A DNA stretch of 64,000 bases from Tunturiibacter gelidiferens. GTDB lineage: Bacteria > Acidobacteriota > Terriglobia > Terriglobales > Acidobacteriaceae. This document shows positions 17,218-26,060 of the stretch, piece by piece; the stretch's first letter is position 1, and every line of letters starts with the position of its first letter. A program made the position numbers and the translations under genes. A model generated the notes under the pieces. It saw only the letters and a list, made by a program, of their open reading frames with translations, searched no databases and had not been told where the DNA came from. The DNA is taken from contig NZ_JACCCV010000001.1 in NCBI RefSeq assembly GCF_013410115.1, forward strand, positions 310,001-374,000. Reading direction: 5' to 3'.

Positions 17218-18504
17218 ATGGGTACGGAGCGGCTAAAGGTTACGGTTGGGGTTTGCGGTGGGATTGCGGCTTATAAGTCGGTGGAGCTGGTGCGGCTGCT
17301 GCAGGATGCCGGGTACGACCCGCATGTGGTGATGACGGCGGCGGCGGAAGAGTTTGTGAGGCCGCTGACGTTTGCGGCGATCTCCGGACATAAGGTGATT
17401 ACTTCGTTGTGGGGCGAGGAGGCGGGGACTGGGTCGAGCGAGGATGACTCGTCGGGCGAGAGTGGCGGCGGAGCGCCGAGCAGTATCGAACATATACAGG
17501 CGGCGCAGTCGACCAAGCTGCTGGTGGTAGCTCCCGCGACGGCGAATATGCTGGCGAAGTTTGCCCATGGGTTGGCAGATGATTTTCTTTCGACGATGTA
17601 CCTGGCGACGACGGCTCCGGTGATTGTGGCTCCGGCGATGAATGTGAATATGTGGGAGCATCCGGCTGTGCAGGCGAACGTGGCGACGCTAAGGGCGCGG
17701 GGCGTGAAGGTGATTGAGCCTGGGAGTGGGTATCTGGCATGCGGGATGGTGGGGGGTGGAAGACTGGCGGAGCCGGCGGCGATTGTAGATGCGATTGTGG
17801 AGACATTGGCTGAGAGCACGAAGGGCGCGGGGAGTGGGGGTGGGGATTTCACTGGTGAGACGGTGCTGGTGACAGCCGGGGGGACGCGGGAGGCGATCGA
17901 TCCGGTGCGGTTTATCGGGAACCGGTCGAGTGGGAGGATGGGGTACGCGGTGGCTGCGGCGGCGAGGAGACGTGGAGCGAAGGTGGTGTTGATCAGTGCT
18001 CCGACTGGGTTGCCCTGTCCGGCGGGGGTTGAGGTGGAGCAGGTGGTGACGGTGGAGGATATGCGAGCGGCAGTGATGGCTCGGCTGAATGAGATGACCG
18101 TGGTGGTGATGGCTGCGGCAGTGAGTGACTACCGGGTGAAAGATGTTGCGGGGCAGAAGATGAAACGCGAAGGAGCGCAGGCAGTCTCGTTGGAACTGGC
18201 GGGGACTGTGGACATTTTGCGCGAGGTTGTTGGGCGGCGACGGGATGGGACTCTGGTGGTGGGGTTTGCCGCCGAGACCGAGAATGCTGTGGCGAATGGC
18301 CGCGCCAAGCTGGAGCGCAAAGGCGTGGATGCGGTGGTGGTAAACGATGTTTCGAAGGATGGAGTTGGGTTCGATTCGGAGCAGAATGCGGGCAGCTTTC
18401 TGACGAAGGAAGGCGCGGTTGAGTTTCCGGTGATGAGCAAGACGGAGATGGCAGAACGGATCCTTGACGAGGTGCTGAAGCTGCGAGAGGGGGCGGAGCA
18501 CTGA
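17218..18504 (+). CDS. coaBC: Bifunctional phosphopantothenoylcysteine synthetase/decarboxylase
   Basis: About 428 residues carrying out two steps of coenzyme A synthesis. The N-terminal flavin-dependent CoaC half shows VGVCGGIAAYKSVELVR, VAPATANMLAK (PASANT-like), PAMNVNMW and the clamp ACGMVGGGRLAEP. The C-terminal CTP-dependent CoaB half begins near ETVLVTAGGTREAIDPVRFIGNRSSGRMG and includes AAAVSDYRVKDVAGQKMKR. The start at ATG 17218 fits the family N-terminus; GTG 17188 would add ten unlike residues. A Gly/Ser-rich insert (about residues 75-95) in the CoaC half is unusual. Confidence 0.95.
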   Translation: MGTERLKVTVGVCGGIAAYKSVELVRLLQDAGYDPHVVMTAAAEEFVRPLTFAAISGHKVITSLWGEEAGTGSSEDDSSGESGGGAPSSIEHIQAAQSTKLLVVAPATANMLAKFAHGLADDFLSTMYLATTAPVIVAPAMNVNMWEHPAVQANVATLRARGVKVIEPGSGYLACGMVGGGRLAEPAAIVDAIVETLAESTKGAGSGGGDFTGETVLVTAGGTREAIDPVRFIGNRSSGRMGYAVAAAARRRGAKVVLISAPTGLPCPAGVEVEQVVTVEDMRAAVMARLNEMTVVVMAAAVSDYRVKDVAGQKMKREGAQAVSLELAGTVDILREVVGRRRDGTLVVGFAAETENAVANGRAKLERKGVDAVVVNDVSKDGVGFDSEQNAGSFLTKEGAVEFPVMSKTEMAERILDEVLKLREGAEH

Positions 18505-18509
18505 GAAGC

Positions 18510-18615
18510 GGTCCTGCCGGACGGGCCTCCTGCGCGGAGGGCGGCCACTTCGTGACGGGTATACCTTTTTCGTGAAGCTACGATCTATCGTGGTCCTCCC
18601 GTTGGTAGGGATCCT
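18510..18615. repeat. Dispersed repeat element related to 3.95-4.11 kb
   Basis: Contains TCCTGCCGGACGGGCC, CACTTCGTGAC, GGTATACC and GGTCCTCCCGTTGGT, all found (partly in the opposite orientation) around 3950-4110. It lies directly after coaBC. Confidence 0.65.
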
Positions 18616-18705
18616 CTTCCGTTGGCCTCCGGAGGCATTTTTTGCCGGGCACAATTCGCGGCTGCCGGTGCACTGTGGCCGCGCGAACTAGTAAACTAAC
18701 GGCAC

Positions 18706-19353
18706 ATGAGTTTCCGCAAAGCGTTTCTCCTTCTTGCCATCGTTGCCCTTGTCAGTGCTTCCTCCGCTCACGCTCAATTTGGCGTTTATGGAATGTTCAC
18801 CGTAGATCGGCTCAGCAATATTGCTTCGTCGCCGGAGCAGACTCCCAATGTAACCAGCACACGCGCCAATACGGTGGATCCGCTGGGTGGCACGGGCGGC
18901 GTCTACTACGATTTCAAGAAGCTTGGGCCGGTAACGCTGGGAGCGGATCTCCGTGGCAGTATTCTGACGACTAAGCGCGGGGCCTATCAGAACTTTAATG
19001 GTGGGGGAGCGAGAATTTACTCGACGCTGGGCGGCGTGAGGTTTGTCTTTCATACTCCGTTGGCGCCCCTGAAGCCTTATGCTCAGGGCTCGTTTGGCCT
19101 TGGCCGTACGGATTACGGGCTGTTGTACACCCAAGCCGGGGTCACCAACAGTGGGATCGTCGGGAACAGCCCAATTCTACGAAACAACTTTGAGTATGAG
19201 GGTATTGCCGGGCTGGATATCAAGTTGCTTCCGATCCTTGACTACCGCGTCGCCGAGTTCGCTTACGGCGGCCTGAACCCGTTTGGGGACAAGAGCCACA
19301 ACTACCCGATCAAACAGGTCAGCATGGGGTTTGTCTTTCATCTTCCGTTCTAA
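18706..19353 (+). CDS. Small outer-membrane beta-barrel protein
   Basis: A 215-residue protein with a clear signal peptide (MSFRKAFLLLAIVALVSASSAHAQ) and alternating strands ending in an aromatic C-terminus (QVSMGFVFHLPF), as needed for outer-membrane barrel assembly. The pattern resembles OmpW/OmpA-like porin families. The function is unknown. It is followed 27 bp later by nadD on the same strand. Confidence 0.75.
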   Translation: MSFRKAFLLLAIVALVSASSAHAQFGVYGMFTVDRLSNIASSPEQTPNVTSTRANTVDPLGGTGGVYYDFKKLGPVTLGADLRGSILTTKRGAYQNFNGGGARIYSTLGGVRFVFHTPLAPLKPYAQGSFGLGRTDYGLLYTQAGVTNSGIVGNSPILRNNFEYEGIAGLDIKLLPILDYRVAEFAYGGLNPFGDKSHNYPIKQVSMGFVFHLPF

Positions 19354-19380
19354 GAGCGCGGGGTCGCGAGAGGATAGTGC

Positions 19381-19980
19381 ATGCGCGTAGCTCTGTTCGG
19401 TGGCAGTTTCGACCCGCCGCATCATGGTCATCTCGCTGTAGCTACGGCGGCGGCGGATGCATTTGCACTGGATAGCGTTTTTTTTGCTCCTGCGGGCCGT
19501 CAGCCTTTGAAGCTTAATGGCACGGTAACTCCTTTTGAAGATCGGCTTGCGATGGTGGAGCTGGCGTGTCTTGGGGATCGTCGCTTTACAGCCTCGAAGC
19601 TCGATGCGCCGCGTGTAGATGGCGCACCGAACTACACGGTGGAGACTCTGAGCGAGTTGGCGCAGAGGATGCCGGAGGCTGAGCTCTTCAATCTGGTGGG
19701 GGCGGACAGCTTCCTCGGCCTGCCGCGATGGCACGAGCCCGAACGTCTGTTGCAGCTCGCGGAGTGGATCGTCGTGAGCCGGCCGGGTTTCCCGATTGCG
19801 AGTCTTTCTTCGCTGGAGCTTGATGCGCATCAGCAAAGCCGCGTCCATCTGCTTGGTAATGTTCATGACGATACTGCGGCCACGGGGCTACGCGAACGGC
19901 TGGAAGCGGGCGATCCTTGTATCGATCTGATCGCGCCGCGTGTTCTGGACTACATACAGAGTCACCACCTCTACCAATAG
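19381..19980 (+). CDS. nadD: Nicotinate-nucleotide adenylyltransferase
   Basis: A 199-residue cytoplasmic enzyme that adenylates nicotinate mononucleotide in NAD synthesis. The N-terminal VALFGGSFDPPHHGHLA contains the nucleotidyltransferase HxGH motif; further signatures are NLVGADSFLGLPRWHEPERLL and the LID-HLYQ-type end. It lies upstream of rsfS and rlmH, the common bacterial nadD-rsfS-rlmH grouping, here interrupted by a methyltransferase gene. Confidence 0.95.
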   Translation: MRVALFGGSFDPPHHGHLAVATAAADAFALDSVFFAPAGRQPLKLNGTVTPFEDRLAMVELACLGDRRFTASKLDAPRVDGAPNYTVETLSELAQRMPEAELFNLVGADSFLGLPRWHEPERLLQLAEWIVVSRPGFPIASLSSLELDAHQQSRVHLLGNVHDDTAATGLRERLEAGDPCIDLIAPRVLDYIQSHHLYQ

Positions 19981-20148
19981 TGCAGACCCATTTTGGTTCT
20001 GCTGATTTCGTCTTCGTCGAAACTTTGTTTTCCTCGAAACTTTCCTGAATGGAAGTGTGTCTGTACAAGCATTGCGTCTTGATAGGGGTCCTCTTTTTGT
20101 TTGTTGAGCCGCCCCTTTAGTGCGTGCAGTAGCAGAACCGTAACTTCT

Positions 20149-21540
20149 ATGACAGAGCTTTTGGCATATCCCGCACTCCCTACCTTTCGCGATCCTGCGG
20201 GCAGCGTCGAGGTTCGTCCGGATGGAGCTTACCGGAGCGTTCGCGCTCCCTTCGACGAGGAGATGCTTGCGTTTCTGGCAACGCCGCTGGCTTCAGAGCT
20301 GGTGGCCCAGGGAAGGCTCGTGGCGAGCGAGGTGGTGTCGCCTGAGAACGCGGAGACGCTTGTGCTGCGGCATCCGCGCATCTCTTTCCAGTCCTATCCG
20401 TGGGAGTGGAGTCCGGGGATGTGGCTTGCAGCGGCAGAGCTCACACTGGGTTTGTGCAGCGATTTGGTCGAGCAGGGTTGGCAGTTGAAGGACGCAACAC
20501 CTTTGAACGTGTTGTTCCAGGGGCCGCGGCCGATCTTTGTCGATGTGCTTTCGATTGAACGCAGAGACCCGCATCAACCGATCTGGCTTGCTTATGGCCA
20601 GTTCGTCCGAACCTTTCTGTTGCCGATGCTGGCTTACTCCCGGCTGGGATGGCCCCTGGAGATCTCGCTGACACGCCGCGATGGATATGAACCAGAGGAG
20701 GTCTATCCGGCACTCTCGTTGGCTTCGCGGTTGCGGCGGCCTGCGCTGTCCACCGTTACGCTACCGTCACTGCTCGCGAAGACGAAGAAGGGTAAGGCCG
20801 GCAAGGTAACACCGCGATCCGTGAAAGATCCGGGGCTTGCAAAGCAAATTCTGCTGAGGACGCTGAGGACGCTGAGGACTGATATGCGGCATGTGACGCC
20901 GGGCCACCGCTCCTCGACCTGGTCGCACTACGCTGAGACGGCGTACCACTACAGCGACGAAGACCATGACGATAAGCGGAGGTTTGTGAGCGATGTGCTG
21001 GGGAAGGCGCGGCCTGCGAAGGTGCTCGACGTGGGTTGCAACACCGGAGTGTATTCGAACCTGGCCGCGGACGCGGGTGCCGAGGTGGTCTCGATCGACA
21101 CGGATCTGCAGGCGGTCGATCGGCTGTACGCAGGCCTAAAGGTGAGCGGGAAGAATATTCTTCCGCTGTGTGTCGATCTGGCTCATCCTAGCCCGGCCAC
21201 TGGATGGGAGAATCGCGAGAGTGCCTCTTTCCTGAGCCGCTGTGCAGGCCATTTCGACACCGTGATGATGCTCGCCGTGTTGCACCACCTGCTGCTCCGC
21301 AATCAGATTCCGATGAATCGTATCGCGGCGCTTTGCAGCGAGCTGACGACGCGACACCTGATCGTGGAATGGGTGCCACCGTCGGATCCGAAGTTTCAGG
21401 ATCTTCTGCGCGGAAGAGATGCGATGTACGAACACATTACTGAGGCAGCATTTCGCGAGGCCTTTGCGAAGCATTTCACGGTCTTCGACGAGCTGAAGCT
21501 GGCGAATGGGCGCATCTTGTTTCATCTAGGGAAGAGATAA
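20149..21540 (+). CDS. SAM-dependent methyltransferase with kinase-like N-terminal region
   Basis: A 463-residue protein. The C-terminal half is a class I methyltransferase with motif I LDVGCNTGVYSNLAA (about 293-307), VVSIDTD and the FDTVMMLAVLHHLL segment. The N-terminal half has QLKDATPLNVLF ... IFVDVLSIE, whose Asp115, Asn120 and Asp132 spacing recalls a protein-kinase catalytic loop (D-x4-N) and metal-binding Asp; this is inferred from spacing only. The start is ATG 20149 (MTELLAYP). It sits between nadD and rsfS. Substrate unknown. Confidence 0.75.
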   Translation: MTELLAYPALPTFRDPAGSVEVRPDGAYRSVRAPFDEEMLAFLATPLASELVAQGRLVASEVVSPENAETLVLRHPRISFQSYPWEWSPGMWLAAAELTLGLCSDLVEQGWQLKDATPLNVLFQGPRPIFVDVLSIERRDPHQPIWLAYGQFVRTFLLPMLAYSRLGWPLEISLTRRDGYEPEEVYPALSLASRLRRPALSTVTLPSLLAKTKKGKAGKVTPRSVKDPGLAKQILLRTLRTLRTDMRHVTPGHRSSTWSHYAETAYHYSDEDHDDKRRFVSDVLGKARPAKVLDVGCNTGVYSNLAADAGAEVVSIDTDLQAVDRLYAGLKVSGKNILPLCVDLAHPSPATGWENRESASFLSRCAGHFDTVMMLAVLHHLLLRNQIPMNRIAALCSELTTRHLIVEWVPPSDPKFQDLLRGRDAMYEHITEAAFREAFAKHFTVFDELKLANGRILFHLGKR

Positions 21541-21691
21541 GACGCATGGCGGGGCACCCGGGGGTAGCGGTGAGCGAGCCAGTGTCTACGTCGGTTCAGG
21601 ACTATTCCTGTGAGGCAGGAAGTTGCTGTTACCCTTGCAGACGCTGGCTTCAAGAGCCGCAACCCGCTACCATGGAACTCCAAGGAGTCTC

Positions 21692-22261
21692 ATGCCCTCA
21701 ATTGAAAGCAATCAGCTGCTGCTCGCTGCGGCTGCGGCCTGCGAAGACAAGAAAGCTGAAGATATCCGCATCCTCGCGCTGGATCCGGCCGAGAGCGGCC
21801 TGACCGATTACTTCCTGATCTGTAACGGAACCAACGACCGGCAGAATGTGGCCATCACGGACGAGATCGAGCTTCGCCTGAAGCGCGAGTTTGGGGTTTA
21901 TCCCAACTCTGTCGAAGGACGCCGCCAGGCCGAATGGATTTTGATGGACTATGTCGATTTCATCGTCCATGTTTTCTCGGCCGAGAAGCGTGCGTTTTAC
22001 GGATTGGAGCGACTGCGAAAGTCTGCGACTACGATCAGCGTGGCCGATCTCCATGCTGAAGTCAAAGCATCGCTCACGACGAGGCGCCCAAAGAAGACGC
22101 CCGCGCCCACGGCTCCGAAGAAGATCGCAGTCGCCAAGAAATCCAGCGCGGTCGTAAAGAAGGTTGCGGCGAAGAAGACAACGAAGAAGACTGTTTCCGC
22201 AGCCAAGAGCAGTAAGGTGACCGCGACTAAAACAGGCAGAAAGCCATCTACGAAGAAGTAA
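21692..22261 (+). CDS. rsfS: Ribosome silencing factor RsfS with basic C-terminal tail
   Basis: A 189-residue protein. Residues 1-120 are the RsfS/Iojap domain (DIRILALDPAESGLTDYFLICNGTN ... EGRRQAEWILMDYVDFIVHVFS), which binds ribosomal protein uL14 and blocks subunit joining in starvation. Residues from about 131 form an Ala/Lys/Pro/Thr-rich tail with about 18 lysines, like histone H1 or HU C-terminal tails, which typical RsfS proteins lack. ATG 21692 follows AAGGAG at 21682-21687. rlmH lies downstream. Confidence 0.92.
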   Translation: MPSIESNQLLLAAAAACEDKKAEDIRILALDPAESGLTDYFLICNGTNDRQNVAITDEIELRLKREFGVYPNSVEGRRQAEWILMDYVDFIVHVFSAEKRAFYGLERLRKSATTISVADLHAEVKASLTTRRPKKTPAPTAPKKIAVAKKSSAVVKKVAAKKTTKKTVSAAKSSKVTATKTGRKPSTKK

Positions 22262-22498
22262 GACGGGGCTTTGCTGCAAGGGTGAAACCTGTCTTTGACT
22301 GGAAAGGTAAGGGCTGGGACTCATCTCGAGTTCGCCGCCTTTCTGCTTTGTGATTGATCGGCAGGTAAGGCTGCCGACAAAAGGATGGACGCGTAGAAGC
22401 ATCGGTTACGCCAGTCGATTCGAGGATGCTGGTTGCGGCTCCGATCCTTTGGGCCGAGCGATGGTGCTGACTGCTCCGAAAAGAGGCACACTGTTGAG

Positions 22499-22954
22499 AT
22501 GAAGCTGATTCTTGCAGCTGTGCTCGCCCGCCAGTTTCGGTCTAAATCGGAGGCTGGTGATCGACTGATCGATGAGTACATGAAGCGCACGGCTCGCTAC
22601 GCCACTTGTACCTCTGAACTGTTTGATTCGGAGGCAGGGTTGCTGACATGGCTGGATCGACAGGCGGGGAGGACGCCGGCTTATGCGCTTCTGCTTGATA
22701 GTCGCGGACAGCAGTACAGCTCTGACGAGTTTGCTGGTCAGATTGGGCGGCTTCGCGATGAGGGGACCCAGCGGCTGGTGCTTGCGATTGGTCCGGCGGA
22801 CGGCTGGTCGCCGGCGGCACGGCAGCGGGCAGATCTACTTCTTTCTTTGGGACGCATGACGCTGCCTCACCAACTAGCGCGGGTCGTGCTTGCTGAGCAG
22901 GTGTACCGCGCCTTTACCATCCTGGCCGGCCACCCCTATCACTCAGGTCACTGA
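22499..22954 (+). CDS. rlmH: 23S rRNA pseudouridine(1915)-N3-methyltransferase
   Basis: A 151-residue SPOUT methyltransferase that modifies helix 69 of 23S rRNA in assembled 70S ribosomes. Family marks are the SAM-binding IGPADGW and the C-terminal knot LLSLGRMTLPHQLARVVLAEQVYRAFTILAGHPYH. ATG 22499 gives the standard N-terminus MKLILAAV. It is separated from rsfS by 237 bp, in which no gene was recognised. Confidence 0.94.
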   Translation: MKLILAAVLARQFRSKSEAGDRLIDEYMKRTARYATCTSELFDSEAGLLTWLDRQAGRTPAYALLLDSRGQQYSSDEFAGQIGRLRDEGTQRLVLAIGPADGWSPAARQRADLLLSLGRMTLPHQLARVVLAEQVYRAFTILAGHPYHSGH

Positions 22955-23013
22955 CCATCGGGGGTCATTGCTCAGGCGTCGGCACGGGCGCCATGTAGGT
23001 TGCGAGCACGCTC

Positions 23014-23289
23014 CTACTCGTCAATTCGTGCATCTTTGGCTTTGCGAGGTTTTGAGGTGATCGTTTCGACTATGCACTTTTCGGAGACGCGTTGCGGATT
23101 GGCGCATTTGCCTGCTGCCGCTCGCGTGAACGCACGATAGAGACGATCCACGTCCACCTGCCCTTTTCGGCCCTGTGCCTCGAGAGCGGAGTGCATGGCC
23201 GACAACAGCTCTGACCTTAGTTCATGGAAGATCTTGTCGATATAGATGTACGGCAATTGACCCTCCGCGGCCCTGTGCACACGATACAT
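23014..23289 (-). CDS. Hypothetical protein, possibly frameshifted
   Basis: A 91-residue frame (YIYIDKIFHELRSELLSAMHSALEAQGRKG ... LYRAFTRAAAGKCANPQRVSEKC) that reads like a helical protein but has no recognised family. An overlapping minus frame at 23217-23429 (MATLDHNPESQPPLIISGYQSGTFGPS...) could be its true N-terminus if one frameshift is assumed near 23285. It lies in the 655-bp gap between rlmH and a small secreted peptide. The rest of the gap shows nothing convincing. Confidence 0.3.
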   Translation of the reverse strand: MYRVHRAAEGQLPYIYIDKIFHELRSELLSAMHSALEAQGRKGQVDVDRLYRAFTRAAAGKCANPQRVSEKCIVETITSKPRKAKDARIDE

Positions 23290-23609
23290 GGGCCACGCGT
23301 GGTGATGAGCGACAGAGGCAGGCCTCCGCCATCTGTTGCCTTTGCCTCACTTGGGCCAAAAGTGCCAGACTGGTACCCCGAAATAATGAGGGGCGGCTGG
23401 CTCTCGGGGTTATGGTCGAGTGTTGCCATCGAGACTCTCGGACAGCCGTTCGCTCTGGGCAGAGACCGTCATAATAGAGTGCGATCTTATCGTCCATCCC
23501 ACAATAGATGGTTCTTTTGTGTAGGTTGAGCGCATGTTTTTTCTTAATTAGAAAGCGTCGATGGCCTAGGCTGATGCAAGCGCACATTTGCGCACTAGGA
23601 GCCTTCCCC

Positions 23610-23777
23610 ATGAATAAGTCGATCCGCAATCTCGCGCTCACCGCCGCTGTCCTCTTCTCCACCGCTGCTCCCATGTTTGCAAACATGACAGGCGGCAATC
23701 CGCATCCGCAGGTAGCTTCTGTTGCTCTTTCTCTGGGCGACTACGCAAGTATCGTCATCTCCGTCTTCGGGCTGTAA
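23610..23777 (+). CDS. Small secreted peptide (55 aa)
   Basis: Starts at ATG 23610 after AGGAG at 23598-23602. Residues 1-25 are a standard signal peptide (MNKSIRNLALTAAVLFSTAAPMFA), leaving a short mature peptide NMTGGNPHPQ ... SIVISVFGL with a hydrophobic end. It may be anchored by that end. No family is recognised. It is 30 bp upstream of a membrane-protein gene on the same strand, suggesting an operon of three genes up to 25.1 kb. Confidence 0.6.
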   Translation: MNKSIRNLALTAAVLFSTAAPMFANMTGGNPHPQVASVALSLGDYASIVISVFGL

Positions 23778-23807
23778 GATCGTTCCGGATAAGCCTGCGA
23801 GGCAGGA

Positions 23808-24584
23808 ATGAACTTTCCGGCTCTGGACAACATCATTTGGGCGGCGAACTTTGTCGGTCTCGCCGCCCTGCTGCTCGTGCTGCTGCTTCGTCAGCGGTGG
23901 AGGCGGTTCCCTGTCTTCACCGGCCTTATCACTTATTCGATCCTGGTGTCGATTGCACTTTTCCTAATTTCCCGTCACAGCACGCCGAAGATGTACAAGA
24001 TCACGTATTGGATTCTCGCAGGCGGTGACTTTCTTTTTCAGCTTGGTATGATCTTCGAGATCGCCCGAGTCGTCTTGCGTCCAACTGGAACCTGGATTCG
24101 GGATGCACGTTCTTCGTTTGTGCTGGTCGGGATGACTGGCACAGCCATCGCGGCCGGACTTTGTCTTGCGATAAAGACACCTCCGGGTTCAACCGCGGGA
24201 ATTTGGGAGATTCGGGGAGACCTTTTCACTGCGTTGCTCGACTGTGAGCTTTTTCTTGCGATGCTCTTTGCTTCCAATAGGTTAGGGTTGGAATGGCGTA
24301 ACCATGTGATGGCTTTGGCCCAAGGGTTAACCCTTTGGGCGTTCGGTTCCGCCGTTAGCGACCTAGCCAGTATCTTTCTGGGGTGGACCCAGCAGTATCG
24401 AGTTGTCCAGCTTTTCCCCTCTTTCCTCTATATAGCCGTCCTACTGTATTGGATCGTCGCCTTTTGGAGGCCGGAACGTGTCCGCGCGCCTCTGTCGAAC
24501 GAAATGAAAGATTATCTCGTTGCTCTTCACAGCCGAGTGCAGTACGATCTTCAGCAGGTCACTCGGACGCGCGACCACACGTAA
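23808..24584 (+). CDS. Hypothetical multi-pass membrane protein
   Basis: 258 residues with about seven hydrophobic spans (first at IIWAANFVGLAALLLVLLL), a short cytoplasmic C-terminus (RVQYDLQQVTRTRDHT) and a conserved-looking WRRFPVFTGLI loop. The fold is reminiscent of small acidobacterial seven-helix proteins with no assigned role. It is 30 bp after the secreted peptide and 5 bp before the next gene, so it is probably co-transcribed with both. Confidence 0.65.
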   Translation: MNFPALDNIIWAANFVGLAALLLVLLLRQRWRRFPVFTGLITYSILVSIALFLISRHSTPKMYKITYWILAGGDFLFQLGMIFEIARVVLRPTGTWIRDARSSFVLVGMTGTAIAAGLCLAIKTPPGSTAGIWEIRGDLFTALLDCELFLAMLFASNRLGLEWRNHVMALAQGLTLWAFGSAVSDLASIFLGWTQQYRVVQLFPSFLYIAVLLYWIVAFWRPERVRAPLSNEMKDYLVALHSRVQYDLQQVTRTRDHT

Positions 24585-24589
24585 CCCAT

Positions 24590-25120
24590 ATGGCACCTAT
24601 AGTCATTACCGCTCTGGTTACTATCCTGTTAGGCTGCGCGCTTCTCCATTCGTATTTGACGGCACGGCGTTTGGCTCGCTGTACGTGGGAGGAGCTGGTG
24701 GCGAAGCTTCATCCGGTTGAATCCAAGGGAGTCATGACTGTGGCGCTGAACCACCTTGTGCCGCAGAAGGACGCTCTTGAGCTGGAACCGGCAGAGATGT
24801 GGAGTTTGATGGGCGGCCTTGAAGGGGTTCAGCGTATGCGAGAAAACGCCCGGATCCTGGTCGCGCTCGCCTCCTATGTGGAACGCTGGAACTTCGACGA
24901 AGGCATCATCATTGCTGAACGTATGCGCCGCGATGGTTTGCAGCTGCGTCGCGCTGTCACGCAGATTATGCTGGCAACCTTCTTCGGAAGGCAACAGATG
25001 CGAATTCCTTTTTATCTCCATGAAGTGGCATCTTCGTACTACCTGATGCGGCAGAGGTTGCTGGTTCTGTATGAGACCAACCATGCCGGCCTCTACTCCC
25101 GTCTCGCCGAAGCGCTCTGA
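24590..25120 (+). CDS. Hypothetical single-pass membrane protein
   Basis: About 176 residues: an N-terminal membrane span (IVITALVTILLGCALLHSYL) followed by a helical cytoplasmic domain (ALNHLVPQKDALELEPAEMWSLMGGLEGVQRMRENARILVALASYVERW). A Cys within the span gives a weak lipobox-like match. The frame is open further upstream (24383), but that part overlaps the preceding gene; ATG 24590 is used. Function unknown; probably works with the upstream seven-helix protein. Confidence 0.65.
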   Translation: MAPIVITALVTILLGCALLHSYLTARRLARCTWEELVAKLHPVESKGVMTVALNHLVPQKDALELEPAEMWSLMGGLEGVQRMRENARILVALASYVERWNFDEGIIIAERMRRDGLQLRRAVTQIMLATFFGRQQMRIPFYLHEVASSYYLMRQRLLVLYETNHAGLYSRLAEAL

Positions 25121-25201
25121 CTCCAGCTCAACTACCAACACACCGCGCGAACTGTTCAGTCGTTACAATGAACAGGGCAGCGGTCGAAAGGGCATGCACG
25201 G

Positions 25202-26041
25202 ATGAGTTGGTTCAAGCGCGAAGATAACGAGATCGTCAACGACTCGGAGAAGACGGTTCGGACCGAGGGACTGTGGATCCGTTGCCCCGACTGCGGCAAG
25301 ATTCTATTCAAGGCCGAGCTTGAAGCGAACCAGCACGTCTGTTGGCATTGCGGTCATCACTTCCGCGTTGATGCTCGTACGCGCATTGAGAACTTGCTGG
25401 AGCCGGGGTATGAGCTTGTCGACCTGGAACTTCGCTCGACCGATCCGTTGAACTTTACCGATCTGAAGCCCTACAAGCGGCGGCTTGCGGAGGCACAGAC
25501 GAAGACGGGCCTGAACGACGCAATCGTCAACGCAATTGGGCAGCTTGGGCCGCACAGCGTTGTCCTGAGCGTAATGGAGTACGCCTTTATCGGCGGGAGC
25601 ATGGGCGCAGTTGTTGGGGAGACGATTGCGCGTGCGGTCGACCGCTCGCTGGCTACACGACATCCGCTAATCATCGTTGCGGCCTCGGGTGGCGCGCGCA
25701 TGATGGAGGGCATCGCTTCGCTGATGCAGCTGGCGAAGATCTCTGCGGGCCTGGCGCGCCTGGATGACGCGAAGATTCCGTATATCTCCGTGATGACGGA
25801 TCCGACTACTGGTGGTGTCACGGCAAGCTTCGCTATGCTTGGCGATCTGAATATCGCAGAGCCGGGGGCTTTGATTGGCTTTGCGGGGCCTCGCGTGATT
25901 GAGCAGACGATTCGGCAGAAGCTGCCGGAGGGTTTTCAGAGATCAGAGTTCTTGCTTGAGCATGGGTTTCTTGATGCGATTGTCTCGCGTAAGGAGATGA
26001 AAGATTATCTCTCGCAGACCTTGAGCTGGATGGGCGCTTAG
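25202..26041 (+). CDS. accD: Acetyl-CoA carboxylase carboxyltransferase beta subunit
   Basis: 279 residues, the normal length. With AccA it transfers carboxyl from biotin to acetyl-CoA, the first committed step of fatty-acid synthesis. The N-terminal zinc ribbon is CPDC ... CWHC (about residues 29-51). The crotonase-like domain contains EYAFIGGSMGAVVGETIARA, VAASGGARMMEG and TDPTTGGVTASFAMLGD. accA is not adjacent. The start at ATG 25202 fits the family N-terminus MSWFKR. Confidence 0.96.
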   Translation: MSWFKREDNEIVNDSEKTVRTEGLWIRCPDCGKILFKAELEANQHVCWHCGHHFRVDARTRIENLLEPGYELVDLELRSTDPLNFTDLKPYKRRLAEAQTKTGLNDAIVNAIGQLGPHSVVLSVMEYAFIGGSMGAVVGETIARAVDRSLATRHPLIIVAASGGARMMEGIASLMQLAKISAGLARLDDAKIPYISVMTDPTTGGVTASFAMLGDLNIAEPGALIGFAGPRVIEQTIRQKLPEGFQRSEFLLEHGFLDAIVSRKEMKDYLSQTLSWMGA

Positions 26042-26060
26042 GCGCCTTCGTGAATCGCAT

